Notes: generated by a model not told the origin, from the sequence alone. A stretch of 64,000 nt of DNA from Helicobacter pylori NQ4053 (GCF_000274605.1 NZ_AKNV01000002.1:142019-206018), one strand, 5' to 3'. Shown: positions 29,201 through 39,100, counted from the first letter of the stretch. Made by a program: numbers and translations.

Positions 29201-32200
29201 ACGCTTTCAGTAAAAATCTATGGCAGCTCATCAACTACCAAGGGCATGGGGCTAGCAGTGAAAAGCTCGTTTCTAGCGCGGGTAATGGCGTCTATGATGT
29301 GGTGTATTCTTTCAATAACCAAACCTACAATTTCCAAGAGGTTTTTTCACAAAACAGCATTTCTATCCGGCGCTTGGGCGTTGGCATGGTGTTTGATTAT
29401 GTGGATATGGAAAAATCGGATCATTTGTATTATCAAAACGCTCTCGGTTTTATGACCTACATGCCTAATAGCTATAACAATAATTTAGGGAATGCAAACA
29501 ACACCATTTATTATTACGACAACAGCATTGATTTTTATGCGAGCGGGAAAACTCTATTCACTAAGGCGGAATTTTCTCAAACATTCACCGGGCAAAACAG
29601 CGCGATCGTTTTTGGGGCTAAAAATATATGGACGAGCTTAAGCGATGCGCCGCAGTCTAATGTAATCATTCGCTTTGGGGACAATAAGGGAGCAGGGAGT
29701 AATGATGCGAGCGGGCATTGTTGGAATTTGCAATGCATAGGCTTTATTACAGGGCATTATGAAGCGCAAAAGATTTACATTACCGGCAGCATTGAAAGCG
29801 GGAATCGCATTTCTAGCGGTGGGGGCGCAAGCCTTAATTTTAATGGGCTTCAAGGCATTCTTTTAACGAACGCGACTTTGTATAACCGCGCCGCTGGGAC
29901 GCAAAGCTCTTCTATGAATTTTGTCTCTAACAGCGCGAACATTCAGGCTCAAAACTCCTATTTTATAGACGATACCGCACAAAATGGCGGTAACCCTAAT
30001 TTTAGTTTCAACGCTTTGAATCTGGATTTTTCTAACAGCTCTTTTAGGGGCTATGTGGGGCAAACGCAATCTGTTTTTAAATTCAACGCCAAGAATGCGA
30101 TCAGTTTCACCAACAGCACGAATTTAAGCTCTGGTTTGTATCAAATTTCAGCTAATAGCGTGTCGTTTGACAATTCCAATTTAAGCGTTTCAGTGGGGAC
30201 AAGCAGTATTAAAGCCAATGCGATCAATCTTTCTCAAAACGCCTCTATCAATGCGAGCAACCATTCAACCTTGGAGCTTCAAGGCGGTTTGAATTTAAAC
30301 GACACCAGCTCGCTCAACCTCAACCAAAGTACCATTAATGTTTCCAATAACGCCACGATCAACGATTATGCGAGCTTGATTGCAAGTAATGGCTCTCACC
30401 TTAATTTTAACGGGGCGGTTAATTTCAATTCAGCGAATATTACTACGAGTTTGAATAATTCCTCTATCGTGTTTAAGGGAGCGAGCTCTTTAGGAGGGCA
30501 GTTTAATTTAAGCAATAACTCTTCTTTAGATTTTCAAGGCTCTAGCACTATCACCTCTAACACGGCGTTTAATTTCTATGATAACGCTTTTTCTCAAAGC
30601 CCCATCACTTTCCATCAAACTCTTGACATTAAAGCGCCCTTGAGTTTGGGAGGCAACCTCTTAAACCCTAACAGCAGTAGCGTGTTGAATTTGAAAAACA
30701 GCCAGCTTGTTTTTAGCGATCAAGGGAGTTTGAATATCGCTAACATTGATTTACTAAGCGATCTAAACGATAATAAAAATCGTGTGTATAACATCATTCA
30801 AGCGGACATGAATAGTAATTGGTATGAGCGTATCAGCTTCTTTGGCATGCGCATCAATGACGGGATTTATGATGCTACTAACCAAACTTATAGTTTCACT
30901 AACCCCCTTAATAACGCCCTAAAAATCACCGAGAGCTTTAAAGACAACCAATTAAGCGTTACGCTCTCTCAAATCCCGGGTATTAAAAACACGCTCTATA
31001 ACATTGGCTCTGAAATCTTTAACTACCAAAAAGTTTATAACAACGCTAATGGCGTGTATTCTTATAGCGATGATGCACAAGGCGTGTTTTACCTCACGAG
31101 CAGCGTGAAAGGCTATTACAACCCCAACCAATCCTATCAAGCTAACGGCAGCAATAACACCACGAAAAATAACAATCTAACCTCTGAATCTTCTGTCATC
31201 TCGCAAACCTATAACGCGCAAGGCAACCCTATTAGCGCGTTGCACATCTATAACAAGGGCTATAATTTCAGTAATATCAAAGCGTTAGGGCAAATGGTGC
31301 TCAAACTCTACCCTGAAATCAAAAAGATATTAGGGAATGATTTTTCGCTTTCAAGTTTGAGCGATTTAAAAGGCGATGCGCTAAACCAGCTTACCAAACT
31401 CATCACGCCTAGCGATTGGAAAAACATTAACGAGTTGATTGATAACGCAAACAATTCAGTCGTGCAAAATTTCAATAACGGCGCTTTGATTATAGGAGCG
31501 ACTAAAATAGGGCAAACAGACACCAATAGCGCGGTGGTTTTTGGGGGCTTGGGCTATCAAACACCTTGCGATTATACTGATATTGTGTGCCAAAAATTTA
31601 GAGGCACTTATTTAGGGCAGCTTTTGGAGTCTAGCTCGGCTGATTTGGGCTATATTGACACGACTTTTAACGCTAAAGAAATTTATCTTACCGGCACTTT
31701 AGGGAGTGGGAACGCATGGGGGACTGGGGGGAGCGCTAGCGTAACTTTTAACAGCCAAACTTCGCTCATTCTCAACCAATCGAATATCGTAAGCTCGCAA
31801 ACCGATGGGATTTTTAGCATGCTAGGCCAAGAGGGCATCAATAAGGTTTTCAATCAAGCCGGGCTCGCTAATATTTTGGGCGAAGTGGCGGTGCAATCCA
31901 TTAATAAAGCCGGGGGATTAGGGAATTTGATAGTAAATACGCTAGGGAGTGGTAGCGTGATTGGGGGGTATTTAACGCCTGAACAAAAAAATCAAACCCT
32001 AAGCCAGCTTTTAGGACAGAATAATTTTGATAATCTCATGAACGATAGCGGTTTGAACACGGCGATTAAGGATTTGATCAGACAAAAATTAGGCTTTTGG
32101 ACCGGGCTAGTGGGGGGATTAGCCGGGTTGGGGGGCATTGATTTGCAAAACCCTGAAAAGCTTATAGGCAGCATGTCCATCAATGATTTATTGAGTAAAA

Positions 32201-34938
32201 AAGGGCTGCTCAATCAGATCACCGGCTTTATTTCCGCTAACGATATAGGGCAAGTGATAAGCGTGATGTTGCAAGATATTGTCAAACCGAGCAACGCTTT
32301 AAAAAACGATGTAATGGCTTTAGGCAAGCAAATGATTGGCGAATTTTTAGGCCAAGATGCGCTCAATTCTTTAGAAAGCCTGTTGCAAAACCAACAGATT
32401 AAAAGCGTTTTAGACAAAGTCCTAGCGGCTAAAGGTTTAGGGCCTGTTTATGAACAAGGTTTGGGGGATTTGATCCCTAATCTTGGTAAAAAGGGGCTTT
32501 TCGCTCCCTATGGCTTGAGTCAAGTGTGGCAAAAAGGGGATTTTAGTTTCAACGCGCAAGGCAATGTTTTTGTGCAAAATTCCACTTTCTCTAACGCCAA
32601 TGGAGGCACGCTTAGTTTTAACGCAGGAAATTCGCTCATTTTTGCCGGAAACAATCATATCGCTTTCACTAACCATTTTGGAACGCTTCAATTATTGTCC
32701 GATCAAGTTTCTAACATTAACATCACCACGCTTAACGCTAGCAACGGCCTTAAGATTAACGCCACTAATAACAATGTTTCTGTGTCTCAAGGCAATCTGT
32801 TTATCAACGCCAGTTGCACACAACAAAGCGATCCAACTGCAGCTAACGCTGCAAACCCTTGTGCGCTTAGCGCCCAAAGCACGAATGGCACTTCTTCTAG
32901 TAATGCGTCAAATAACGCGCCAATCGCCTTGAACAATAACGATGAAAGCTTGATGGTTATGGCGAATGATTTCAATTTTTCAGGCAATATTTACGCTAAC
33001 GGGGTGGTTGATTTTTCAAAGATTAAAGGCTCTGCAAACGTTAAAAACCTGTATCTTTACAATAACGCTCAATTCCAAGCCAACAACCTCACGATTTCCA
33101 ACCAAGCGGTGTTAGAAAAAAACGCCAGCTTTGTAACGAATAATTTAAACATTCAAGGGGCGTTTAACAACAACGCCACGCAAAAAATAGAGGTGCTTCA
33201 AAATTTAGTGATCGCTTCAAACGCTTCTTTAAGCACCGGGATTTATGGGTTAGAAGTAGGGGGGGCTTTGAATAATTTGGGAACGATCCATTTTAACTTA
33301 GAAAATATCCAAACGCCAACGCCACTCATTCAAGCAGAGGGGATCATCAATCTCAACACCACCCAAACGCCTTTTATCAATGTCAATAACAGCATGGCCA
33401 ATAACACGACTTACACCTTATTGAAAAGCAGCCGTTACATTGATTACAATATCAACCCCAATAGCTTGCAATCGTATTTGAAGCTCTATACCTTAATCAA
33501 TATCAACGGAAACCACATAGAGGAAAAAAACGGCGTATTGACTTATTTGGGCCAACGGGTTTTATTACAAGATAAGGGGTTATTATTAAGCGTAGCGTTG
33601 CCTAACTCAAACAACGCCCATCAAAACAACATTTTAAGCCTTTCTGTCCTCTACAACCAAGTTAAAATGTCTTACGGCAATAAAGCGATGGATTTTACCC
33701 CCCCTACCTTACAAGATTACATTGCGGGCATTCAAGGGCAAAGCGCGCTCAATCAAATTGAAGCGATAGGGGGGAATAACGCTATCAAGTGGCTTTCAAC
33801 ATTGATGATAGAAACGAAAGAAAACCCGCTTTTTGCGCCGATTTATTTAGAAAGCCACTCTTTGAATGAAATCTTAGACGTAACAAAAGATCTTCAAAAC
33901 ACCGCAAGTTTGATTTCTAACCCTAATTTTAGGGATAACGCTACCAACCTTTTAGAATTGGCGAGTTACACCCAACAAACCAGCCGTTTGACAAAACTCT
34001 CTGATTTTAGGACTAGAGAGGGAGAGTCTGATTTTTCTTTGTTAGAGCTTAAAAACAAGCGTTTTAGCGATCCTAACCCTGGAGAGGTTTTTGTCAAATA
34101 TTCACAACTTAGCAAACACCCCAATAACCTTTGGGTTCAAGGGATTGGGGGAGCGAGCTTTATTTCTGGGGGCAATGGCACGCTTTATGGCTTGAATGTG
34201 GGCTATGATCGGTTGGTTAAAAATGTGATCCTCGGAGGTTATGTGGCTTATGGGTATAGCGGTTTTAACGGGAACATCATGCGTTCTTTGGCCAATAATG
34301 TGGATGTGGGGATGTATGCGAGGGCTTTTTTAAAAAGAAACGAATTCACTTTGAGCGCGAATGAAACTTATGGAGGCAATGCAAATAATATCAATTCTTC
34401 TAATTCTTTGCTCTCTGTGTTGAACCAACGCTACAACTACAACACCTGGACAACGAGCGTGAATGGGAATTACGGCTATGATTTCATGTTCAAACAAAAA
34501 AGCGTGGTGCTAAAACCTCAAGTGGGCGTGAGCTATTATTTCATAGGCTTGAGCGGGATGGAAGGCAAAATAAATGATGCCGCTTACAAACAATTTCTCA
34601 TGCATTCAAACCCCTCTAACGAATCGGTTCTAACGCTCAACATGGGGCTAGAGAGCCGTAAATATTTTGGTCAAAATTCCTATTATTTTGTAACGGCGAG
34701 ACTGGGTAGGGATCTTTTGATCAAATCTAAAGGCGACAATACGGTGCGTTTTGTGGGTGAAAACACTTTATTGTATCGCAAGGGGGAAGTTTTCAACACT
34801 TTTGCGAGCGTGATCACAGGAGGCGAAATGCATTTGTGGCGTTTGGTGTATGTGAATGCGGGGGTGGGGCTTAAGATGGGCTTGCAATACCAAGATCTTA
34901 ATATCACTGGGAATGTGGGCATGCGAGTGGCGTTTTAG
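26245..34938 (+). CDS. imaA: ImaA, VacA-like giant autotransporter
   Basis: A 2897-residue type V autotransporter (HP0289 type). The start is a long basic signal region (KKKPKKIKRSHQNQK) plus a hydrophobic core ending SGAYA, with cleavage likely after residue 42. The passenger is built of short beta-helix repeats rich in N, S, F and T (FNNATF, GAFTFNN, SFTFKDTS). It also contains three longer VacA2-like modules with IVFG...W or C-pair segments followed by SGNRxGxGGxAxLxFNG (about 28180-28500, 29570-29900, 31480-31770). A helical region rich in L, G and Q lies at about 31830-32450. The last ~270 residues form the outer-membrane beta-barrel, ending VGMRVAF. ImaA has been described as acid-induced, surface-exposed and able to dampen host IL-8/TNF responses. 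It is intact here. Confidence 0.95.
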   Translation: MKQFKKKPKKIKRSHQNQKTILKRPLWLAPLLISGFASGAYANNLWDLLNPKVGGEYVHWVKGSQYCAWWEFAGCLKNVWGANHKGYDAGNAANYLSSQNYQAISVGSGNETGTYSLSGFTNYVGGNLTINLGNSVVLDLSGSNSFTSYQGYNQGKDDVTFTVGTINLNGALEVGNRVGSGAGTHTGTATLNLNANKVTINSNISAYKTSQVNIGNANSAITIGSVSLSGDTCSSLAKIGSGANCSTSGPSYSFKGTTNATNTTFSNASGSFTFEENATFSGAKWNGGAFTFNKGFSATNNTAFNSGSFTFKDTSSFNGATFSNATYTFNNQATFQNSFFNGGAFTFNNQSNPANSAQHPQIQNSSFSGNATTLKGFVNFQQAFNNSNHQLTIQNASFNNATFNNTGKITIEKDASFNNTTFSTSVDANNMTITGSVTLSGKNDLENGSTLDFGSSKITLAQGTTFNLTSLGSEKSVTILNSSGGITYNHLLNHALNSLTNALKTNESPSKPQSFAQGLWDMITYNGVTGQLLNENAATPKLANASPSAPTKDSPQVYQVGYKIGDTIYKLQETFSHNSIIIQALESGTYTPPPTISGSQFDLSASNYINSDMPWYDHKYYIPKSQNFTENGTYYLPSVQIWGSYTNSFKQTFSASNSNLVIGYNSTWTGNSVSSSDTVSFGDTSGSVLNGHCGPWPYYQCTGTTNGTYSAYHVYITANLRSGNRVGTGGAANLVFNGVDSINIANATITQHNAGAYSSSMTFSTQNMDSSQNLNGLNANGKLSVYGTTFTNQAKDGKFTFNAGQATFENTNFNGGSYQFSGDSLNFSNNNQFNSGSFEISAKNASFNNANFNNSASFNFNNSSATTSFIGDFTNANSNLQIAGNAVFGNSTNDSQNTANFNNTGSVNIAGNATFDNVAFNGPTNTSVKGQVTLNNITLKNLNAPLSFGDGTITFNAHSVINIGEAITNGNPITLVSSSKEIDYNNAFSKNLWQLINYQGHGASSEKLVSSAGNGVYDVVYSFNNQTYNFQEVFSQNSISIRRLGVGMVFDYVDMEKSDHLYYQNALGFMTYMPNSYNNNLGNANNTIYYYDNSIDFYASGKTLFTKAEFSQTFTGQNSAIVFGAKNIWTSLSDAPQSNVIIRFGDNKGAGSNDASGHCWNLQCIGFITGHYEAQKIYITGSIESGNRISSGGGASLNFNGLQGILLTNATLYNRAAGTQSSSMNFVSNSANIQAQNSYFIDDTAQNGGNPNFSFNALNLDFSNSSFRGYVGQTQSVFKFNAKNAISFTNSTNLSSGLYQISANSVSFDNSNLSVSVGTSSIKANAINLSQNASINASNHSTLELQGGLNLNDTSSLNLNQSTINVSNNATINDYASLIASNGSHLNFNGAVNFNSANITTSLNNSSIVFKGASSLGGQFNLSNNSSLDFQGSSTITSNTAFNFYDNAFSQSPITFHQTLDIKAPLSLGGNLLNPNSSSVLNLKNSQLVFSDQGSLNIANIDLLSDLNDNKNRVYNIIQADMNSNWYERISFFGMRINDGIYDATNQTYSFTNPLNNALKITESFKDNQLSVTLSQIPGIKNTLYNIGSEIFNYQKVYNNANGVYSYSDDAQGVFYLTSSVKGYYNPNQSYQANGSNNTTKNNNLTSESSVISQTYNAQGNPISALHIYNKGYNFSNIKALGQMVLKLYPEIKKILGNDFSLSSLSDLKGDALNQLTKLITPSDWKNINELIDNANNSVVQNFNNGALIIGATKIGQTDTNSAVVFGGLGYQTPCDYTDIVCQKFRGTYLGQLLESSSADLGYIDTTFNAKEIYLTGTLGSGNAWGTGGSASVTFNSQTSLILNQSNIVSSQTDGIFSMLGQEGINKVFNQAGLANILGEVAVQSINKAGGLGNLIVNTLGSGSVIGGYLTPEQKNQTLSQLLGQNNFDNLMNDSGLNTAIKDLIRQKLGFWTGLVGGLAGLGGIDLQNPEKLIGSMSINDLLSKKGLLNQITGFISANDIGQVISVMLQDIVKPSNALKNDVMALGKQMIGEFLGQDALNSLESLLQNQQIKSVLDKVLAAKGLGPVYEQGLGDLIPNLGKKGLFAPYGLSQVWQKGDFSFNAQGNVFVQNSTFSNANGGTLSFNAGNSLIFAGNNHIAFTNHFGTLQLLSDQVSNINITTLNASNGLKINATNNNVSVSQGNLFINASCTQQSDPTAANAANPCALSAQSTNGTSSSNASNNAPIALNNNDESLMVMANDFNFSGNIYANGVVDFSKIKGSANVKNLYLYNNAQFQANNLTISNQAVLEKNASFVTNNLNIQGAFNNNATQKIEVLQNLVIASNASLSTGIYGLEVGGALNNLGTIHFNLENIQTPTPLIQAEGIINLNTTQTPFINVNNSMANNTTYTLLKSSRYIDYNINPNSLQSYLKLYTLININGNHIEEKNGVLTYLGQRVLLQDKGLLLSVALPNSNNAHQNNILSLSVLYNQVKMSYGNKAMDFTPPTLQDYIAGIQGQSALNQIEAIGGNNAIKWLSTLMIETKENPLFAPIYLESHSLNEILDVTKDLQNTASLISNPNFRDNATNLLELASYTQQTSRLTKLSDFRTREGESDFSLLELKNKRFSDPNPGEVFVKYSQLSKHPNNLWVQGIGGASFISGGNGTLYGLNVGYDRLVKNVILGGYVAYGYSGFNGNIMRSLANNVDVGMYARAFLKRNEFTLSANETYGGNANNINSSNSLLSVLNQRYNYNTWTTSVNGNYGYDFMFKQKSVVLKPQVGVSYYFIGLSGMEGKINDAAYKQFLMHSNPSNESVLTLNMGLESRKYFGQNSYYFVTARLGRDLLIKSKGDNTVRFVGENTLLYRKGEVFNTFASVITGGEMHLWRLVYVNAGVGLKMGLQYQDLNITGNVGMRVAF

Positions 34939-34947
34939 CTTTTTTGC

Positions 34948-34953
34948 TATAAT
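34948..34953 (+). promoter_or_regulatory. extended -10 promoter of lysA
   Basis: TATAAT preceded by TGC (TGnTATAAT), 33 bases before the ATG of lysA and directly after imaA. It is one of the best -10 elements in the window and separates the lysA operon from imaA. Confidence 0.6.
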
Positions 34954-34985
34954 GCTTCGTTCAAATTTTATGGTTAGGTTTTTCT

Positions 34986-36203
34986 ATGTTTAATTATGAA
35001 GAGCTGTTTCAAACTCACAAAACCCCTTTTTACCTCTATGATTTTGACAAAATCAAACAGGCTTTTTTGAATTATAAAGAAGCGTTTAAGGGGCGTAAAT
35101 CTTTGATTTGCTACGCTTTAAAGGCGAATTCCAATTTGAGTATTCTCTCTTTATTGGCGCATTTAGGGAGTGGGGCGGATTGCGTTTCCATAGGCGAGAT
35201 ATATAGGGCTTTAAAAGCTGGGATCAAGCCTTATAGGATCGTGTTTAGCGGGGTGGGTAAGAGCGCGTTTGAAATAGAACAAGCCCTAAAACTCAACATT
35301 TTATTTTTAAATGTAGAAAGTTTTATGGAATTAAAAACGATTGAAACAATCGCTCAATCTTTAGGGATAAAGGCTAGGATTTCCATTCGAATCAACCCCA
35401 ACATTGACGCTAAAACGCACCCCTATATTTCTACCGGTTTGAAAGAAAATAAGTTTGGCGTGGGAGAAAAAGAAGCTTTAGAAATGTTTCTTTGGGCTAA
35501 AAAAAGCGCGTTTTTAGAGCCTGTTAGCGTGCATTTTCATATCGGCTCACAGCTCTTAGATTTAGAGCCGATTATAGAAGCGAGCCAAAAGGTGGCCAAA
35601 ATCGCTAAATCTTTGATCGCGCTAGGGATAGATTTGCGTTTTTTTGATGTGGGCGGAGGCATTGGCGTGAGCTATGAAAATGAAGAAACGATTAAGCTTT
35701 ATGATTACGCGCAAGGGATTTTAAACACGCTTCAAGGCTTGGATTTGACGATTATTTGTGAGCCGGGCCGATCCATCGTGGCTGAGAGTGGGGAATTGAT
35801 CACGCAGGTTTTGTATGAAAAAAAGGCTCAAAACAAGCGCTTTGTGATTGTAGATGCGGGCATGAATGATTTTTTACGCCCGAGTTTGTATCATGCTAAG
35901 CATGCCATAAGGGTTATAACGCCCTCTAAGGGGCGTGAGATTTCGCCTTGCGATGTGGTAGGGCCTGTGTGTGAGAGCAGCGACACTTTTTTAAAAGACG
36001 CCCATTTGCCAGAATTAGAGCCAGGCGATAAATTAGTCATAGAAAAGGTTGGGGCTTATGGCTCTAGCATGGCCAGTCAATACAATTCGCGCCCCAAACT
36101 CTTAGAATTAGCCCTAGAAGATCATAAAATCAGAGTGATAAGAAAAAGAGAGGCTTTAGAAGATTTATGGCGGTTAGAAGAAGAAAGCTTAAAAGGGGTT
36201 TGA
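34986..36203 (+). CDS. lysA: diaminopimelate decarboxylase
   Basis: A 405-residue PLP enzyme, last step of lysine synthesis. The PLP lysine is in CYALKANSN (Lys46). Further motifs are GSGADCVSIGEIYRAL, SVHFHIGSQ, FDVGGGIGVSYE, CEPGRSIVAESG, VDAGMNDFLRPSLY and GPVCESSDTF (active-site cysteine). Length and motifs are complete. It is followed after 4 nt by the chorismate mutase gene, and the next three genes follow with gaps of 12 nt or less. Confidence 0.97.
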   Translation: MFNYEELFQTHKTPFYLYDFDKIKQAFLNYKEAFKGRKSLICYALKANSNLSILSLLAHLGSGADCVSIGEIYRALKAGIKPYRIVFSGVGKSAFEIEQALKLNILFLNVESFMELKTIETIAQSLGIKARISIRINPNIDAKTHPYISTGLKENKFGVGEKEALEMFLWAKKSAFLEPVSVHFHIGSQLLDLEPIIEASQKVAKIAKSLIALGIDLRFFDVGGGIGVSYENEETIKLYDYAQGILNTLQGLDLTIICEPGRSIVAESGELITQVLYEKKAQNKRFVIVDAGMNDFLRPSLYHAKHAIRVITPSKGREISPCDVVGPVCESSDTFLKDAHLPELEPGDKLVIEKVGAYGSSMASQYNSRPKLLELALEDHKIRVIRKREALEDLWRLEEESLKGV

Positions 36204-36207
36204 TCAG

Positions 36208-36498
36208 ATGCAAAAGAATTTGGATAGTCTTTTAGAAAATTTAAGGGCTGAAATTGATGCGTTGGATAATGAATTGAGCGATCTTTTAGACAAACGCTTA
36301 GAAATCGCTTTAAAAATCGCTCTCATCAAACAAGAAAGCCCCATTTATTGCCCTAAAAGAGAGCGAGAAATTTTAAAACGACTCAGCCAAAGGGATTTCA
36401 AGCATTTGAATGAAGAAATTCTTACGGGTTTTTATGCAGAGGTTTTTAAGATTTCTAGAAAATTTCAAGAAAACGCCCTAAAAGAGTTAAAAAAATAA
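36208..36498 (+). CDS. AroQ-type chorismate mutase domain protein
   Basis: A 96-residue all-helical protein: LRAEIDALDNELSDLLDKRLEIALKI then CPKREREILKRL, matching the AroQ fold (arginine and lysine of helix 1, R..E in helix 2). It would convert chorismate to prephenate for Phe/Tyr synthesis. A stand-alone monofunctional form is as expected where no P-protein fusion is present. It lies in the lysA operon, near the chorismate-using pabBC gene. Confidence 0.85.
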   Translation: MQKNLDSLLENLRAEIDALDNELSDLLDKRLEIALKIALIKQESPIYCPKREREILKRLSQRDFKHLNEEILTGFYAEVFKISRKFQENALKELKK

Positions 36499-36510
36499 AA
36501 GAGAGTTGTT

Positions 36511-37383
36511 ATGTTTGAAGAAATTACCCTAGCGCATAAGGACTTGTTTTCAAGGTTTTTACAAACTCAAAAAATCGTTTTATCGGATGTGAGTTTTACC
36601 AATTGTTTCTTATGGCAGCACGCAAGGCTCATTCAAGTGGCGGTGATTAGGGATTGCTTGGTGATTCAAACCACTTATGAAAATCAAAAACCCTTTTATT
36701 TCTATCCTATCGGTAAGAGGCCGCATGAATGCGTAAAAGAGCTTTTGAAATTAGAAAAAAATTTAAGATTCCACTCTTTGACTTTAGAGCAAAGAGACGA
36801 TTTAAAAGACAATTTTGTAGGGGTGTTTGATTTCACTTACAACCGAGACAGGAGCGATTATGTTTATTCTATTGAAGAATTGATCGCTTTAAAAGGGAAA
36901 AAATACCATAAGAAAAAAAACCACCTAAACCAGTTTTTAACCAATTGCGCGAATTTTGTTTATGAAAAAATTTCTCCTCAAAATAAAAAGGAAGTTTTAG
37001 AAGCCTCCAAAGAGTGGTTTTTAGAAAGCCAGACTGATGATATAGGGCTAATCAATGAAAATAAGGGCATTCAAAGCGTTTTGGAAAATTATGAAAGCTT
37101 GGATGTGAAAGGGGGGCTTATTAGGGTTAATGGGGAAATAGCCTCGTTTAGTTTTGGGGAAGTTTTAAACGAAGAGACCGCGCTCATTCACATTGAAAAA
37201 GCCCGCGCAGATATTGCAGGCGCGTATCAAATCATCAACCAGCAATTGCTTTTGAATGAATTTAGCCATCTAACTTACGCTAACAGAGAAGAAGATCTGG
37301 GATTAGAGGGCTTAAGAAGGTCTAAAATGAGCTATAACCCGGTGTTTTTGATAGACAAATACGAAGCGATTGCTAGAAATTAA
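36511..37383 (+). CDS. DUF2156 (GNAT-like) protein
   Basis: A 290-residue cytoplasmic protein resembling DUF2156, the acyl/aminoacyl-transferase-like fold related to the lysyl-phosphatidylglycerol synthase C-terminal domain. Diagnostic segments are FTNCFLWQHA, the DYVYSIEELIALKGKKYHKKKN motif (cut here by charged residues), GGLIRVNGEIASFSFGEVL, HIEKARADIAGAYQIINQ and EDLGLEGLRRSK near the end. The substrate is unknown. It starts 12 nt after the chorismate mutase gene, and its stop directly abuts the ATG of pabBC. Confidence 0.75.
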   Translation: MFEEITLAHKDLFSRFLQTQKIVLSDVSFTNCFLWQHARLIQVAVIRDCLVIQTTYENQKPFYFYPIGKRPHECVKELLKLEKNLRFHSLTLEQRDDLKDNFVGVFDFTYNRDRSDYVYSIEELIALKGKKYHKKKNHLNQFLTNCANFVYEKISPQNKKEVLEASKEWFLESQTDDIGLINENKGIQSVLENYESLDVKGGLIRVNGEIASFSFGEVLNEETALIHIEKARADIAGAYQIINQQLLLNEFSHLTYANREEDLGLEGLRRSKMSYNPVFLIDKYEAIARN

Positions 37384-39087
37384 ATGATTTTTGGGGATTT
37401 TAAATATCAAAAAAGCGTTAAAAAACTCACCGCTACTAATCTTAATGAGCTTAAAAACGCCCTGGATTTCATCTCTCAAAATAGGGGTAATGGGTATTTT
37501 GTGGGGTATCTTTTATACGAAGCGCGTTTAGCGTTTTTAGATGAAACTTTTCAAAGCCAAACCCCTTTTTTGTATTTTGAACAATTCTTAGAAAGAAAAA
37601 AATACTCTTTAGAGCCTTTAAAAGAGCATGCGTTTTACCCTAAAATCCACAGCTCTTTAGATCAAGAAACTTATTTCAAGCAGTTTAAAGCCGTTAAAGA
37701 ACATCTCAAAAACGGCGATACCTATCAGGTGAATTTGACAATGGATTTATTGTTAAACACCAAAGCCAAACCAAAGTGCGTTTTTAAGGAAGTGGTACAC
37801 AACCAAAACACGCCTTTTAAGGCTTTGATAGAAAATGAGTTTGGGAGCGTTTTAAGCTTTTCGCCGGAATTGTTTTTTGAATTAGAGTTTTTGGACACAG
37901 CGATTAAGATTATCACAAAACCCATGAAAGGCACGATCGCTCGCTCAAATAACCCCTTGATAGATGAAAAAAACCGATTGTTTTTGCAAAATGATGACAA
38001 AAACAGAAGTGAAAATGTGATGATTGTGGATTTACTGCGTAACGATTTGAGCCGCTTGGCCTTAAAAAATAGCGTGAAAGTCAATCAATTGTTTGAAATC
38101 ATCAGTTTGCCGAGCGTGTATCAAATGATAAGCGAGATTGAAGCTCAATTGCCCCTAAAAACCAGCTTGTTTGAGATTTTTAAGGCGTTGTTCCCTTGCG
38201 GCTCTGTGACCGGGTGCCCTAAAATAAAAACCATGCAAATCATTGAATATTTAGAAAAACGCCCTAGGGGGGTGTATTGCGGGGCGATAGGCATGGTTGA
38301 AGAAAAAAAAGCCCTTTTTAGCGTGCCTATCCGCACTTTAGAAAAAAGAACGCGCGAAGATTTTTTGCATTTGGGGGTAGGGAGTGGGGTAACTTATAAA
38401 AGTAAAGCTTCAAAGGAATATGAAGAGAGCTTTTTAAAATCCTTTTTTGTGATGCCTAAAATAGAATTTGAGATTATAGAGACGATGAAAGTTATCAAAA
38501 GGGATCAAAAATTAGAGATTAACAATAAAAACGCCCATAAAGAACGCTTAATGAATAGCGCTCAATACTTTAATTTCAAATACGATGAAAATCTTTTGGA
38601 CTTTGAATTGGAAAAAGAAGGGGTTTTAAGGGTTTTACTCAATAAAAAGGGCAAGCTCATTAAAGAATACAAAACTTTAGAGCCTTTAAAAAGCCTAGAA
38701 ATCCGTTTGAGTGAAGCCCCCATTGACAAACACAATGATTTTTTATACCATAAGACCACTTACGCCCCTTTTTATCAAAAGGCTCGAGCGCTCATTAAAA
38801 AAGGCGTTATTTTTGATGAAATCTTTTATAACCAGGATTTGGAACTCACTGAGGGCGCTAGGAGTAATCTTATTTTAGAAATCCACAACAGGCTTTTAAC
38901 CCCTTATTTCAGCACGGGCGCGTTAAACGGGACGGGTGTTGTGGGGTTGTTAAAAAAGGGTCTTGTTGAGCATGCCCCTTTAAAATTGCAAGACTTGCAA
39001 AGAGCGGCTAAAATCTATTGCATTAATGCGCTATATGGCTTAGTGGAAGTGGGAATAATAGGTTACCCAATGGAGCAAAAAAGTTAA
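37384..39087 (+). CDS. pabB: fused aminodeoxychorismate synthase I / aminodeoxychorismate lyase
   Basis: A 567-residue fusion for p-aminobenzoate, the folate precursor. The first ~340 residues are the chorismate-binding domain: FSPELFFELEF, KPMKGTIAR, ENVMIVDLLRNDLSRLA, PCGSVTGCPKIKTM, GVYCGAIGM. The last ~200 residues are a class-IV PLP aminotransferase-like (PabC) domain with FDEIFYNQDLELTEGARSNL and STGALNGTGVVGLL. The glutaminase PabA is not adjacent. The gene starts directly after the DUF2156 stop. Confidence 0.92.
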   Translation: MIFGDFKYQKSVKKLTATNLNELKNALDFISQNRGNGYFVGYLLYEARLAFLDETFQSQTPFLYFEQFLERKKYSLEPLKEHAFYPKIHSSLDQETYFKQFKAVKEHLKNGDTYQVNLTMDLLLNTKAKPKCVFKEVVHNQNTPFKALIENEFGSVLSFSPELFFELEFLDTAIKIITKPMKGTIARSNNPLIDEKNRLFLQNDDKNRSENVMIVDLLRNDLSRLALKNSVKVNQLFEIISLPSVYQMISEIEAQLPLKTSLFEIFKALFPCGSVTGCPKIKTMQIIEYLEKRPRGVYCGAIGMVEEKKALFSVPIRTLEKRTREDFLHLGVGSGVTYKSKASKEYEESFLKSFFVMPKIEFEIIETMKVIKRDQKLEINNKNAHKERLMNSAQYFNFKYDENLLDFELEKEGVLRVLLNKKGKLIKEYKTLEPLKSLEIRLSEAPIDKHNDFLYHKTTYAPFYQKARALIKKGVIFDEIFYNQDLELTEGARSNLILEIHNRLLTPYFSTGALNGTGVVGLLKKGLVEHAPLKLQDLQRAAKIYCINALYGLVEVGIIGYPMEQKS

Positions 39088-39100
39088 AACTCGCTCACAA

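Noticed and set aside
26703..32987. Many long open frames on both strands inside imaA
   Set aside because: They are shadows of a 2897-codon gene with repetitive, strand-biased composition. None has a ribosome binding site or family match.
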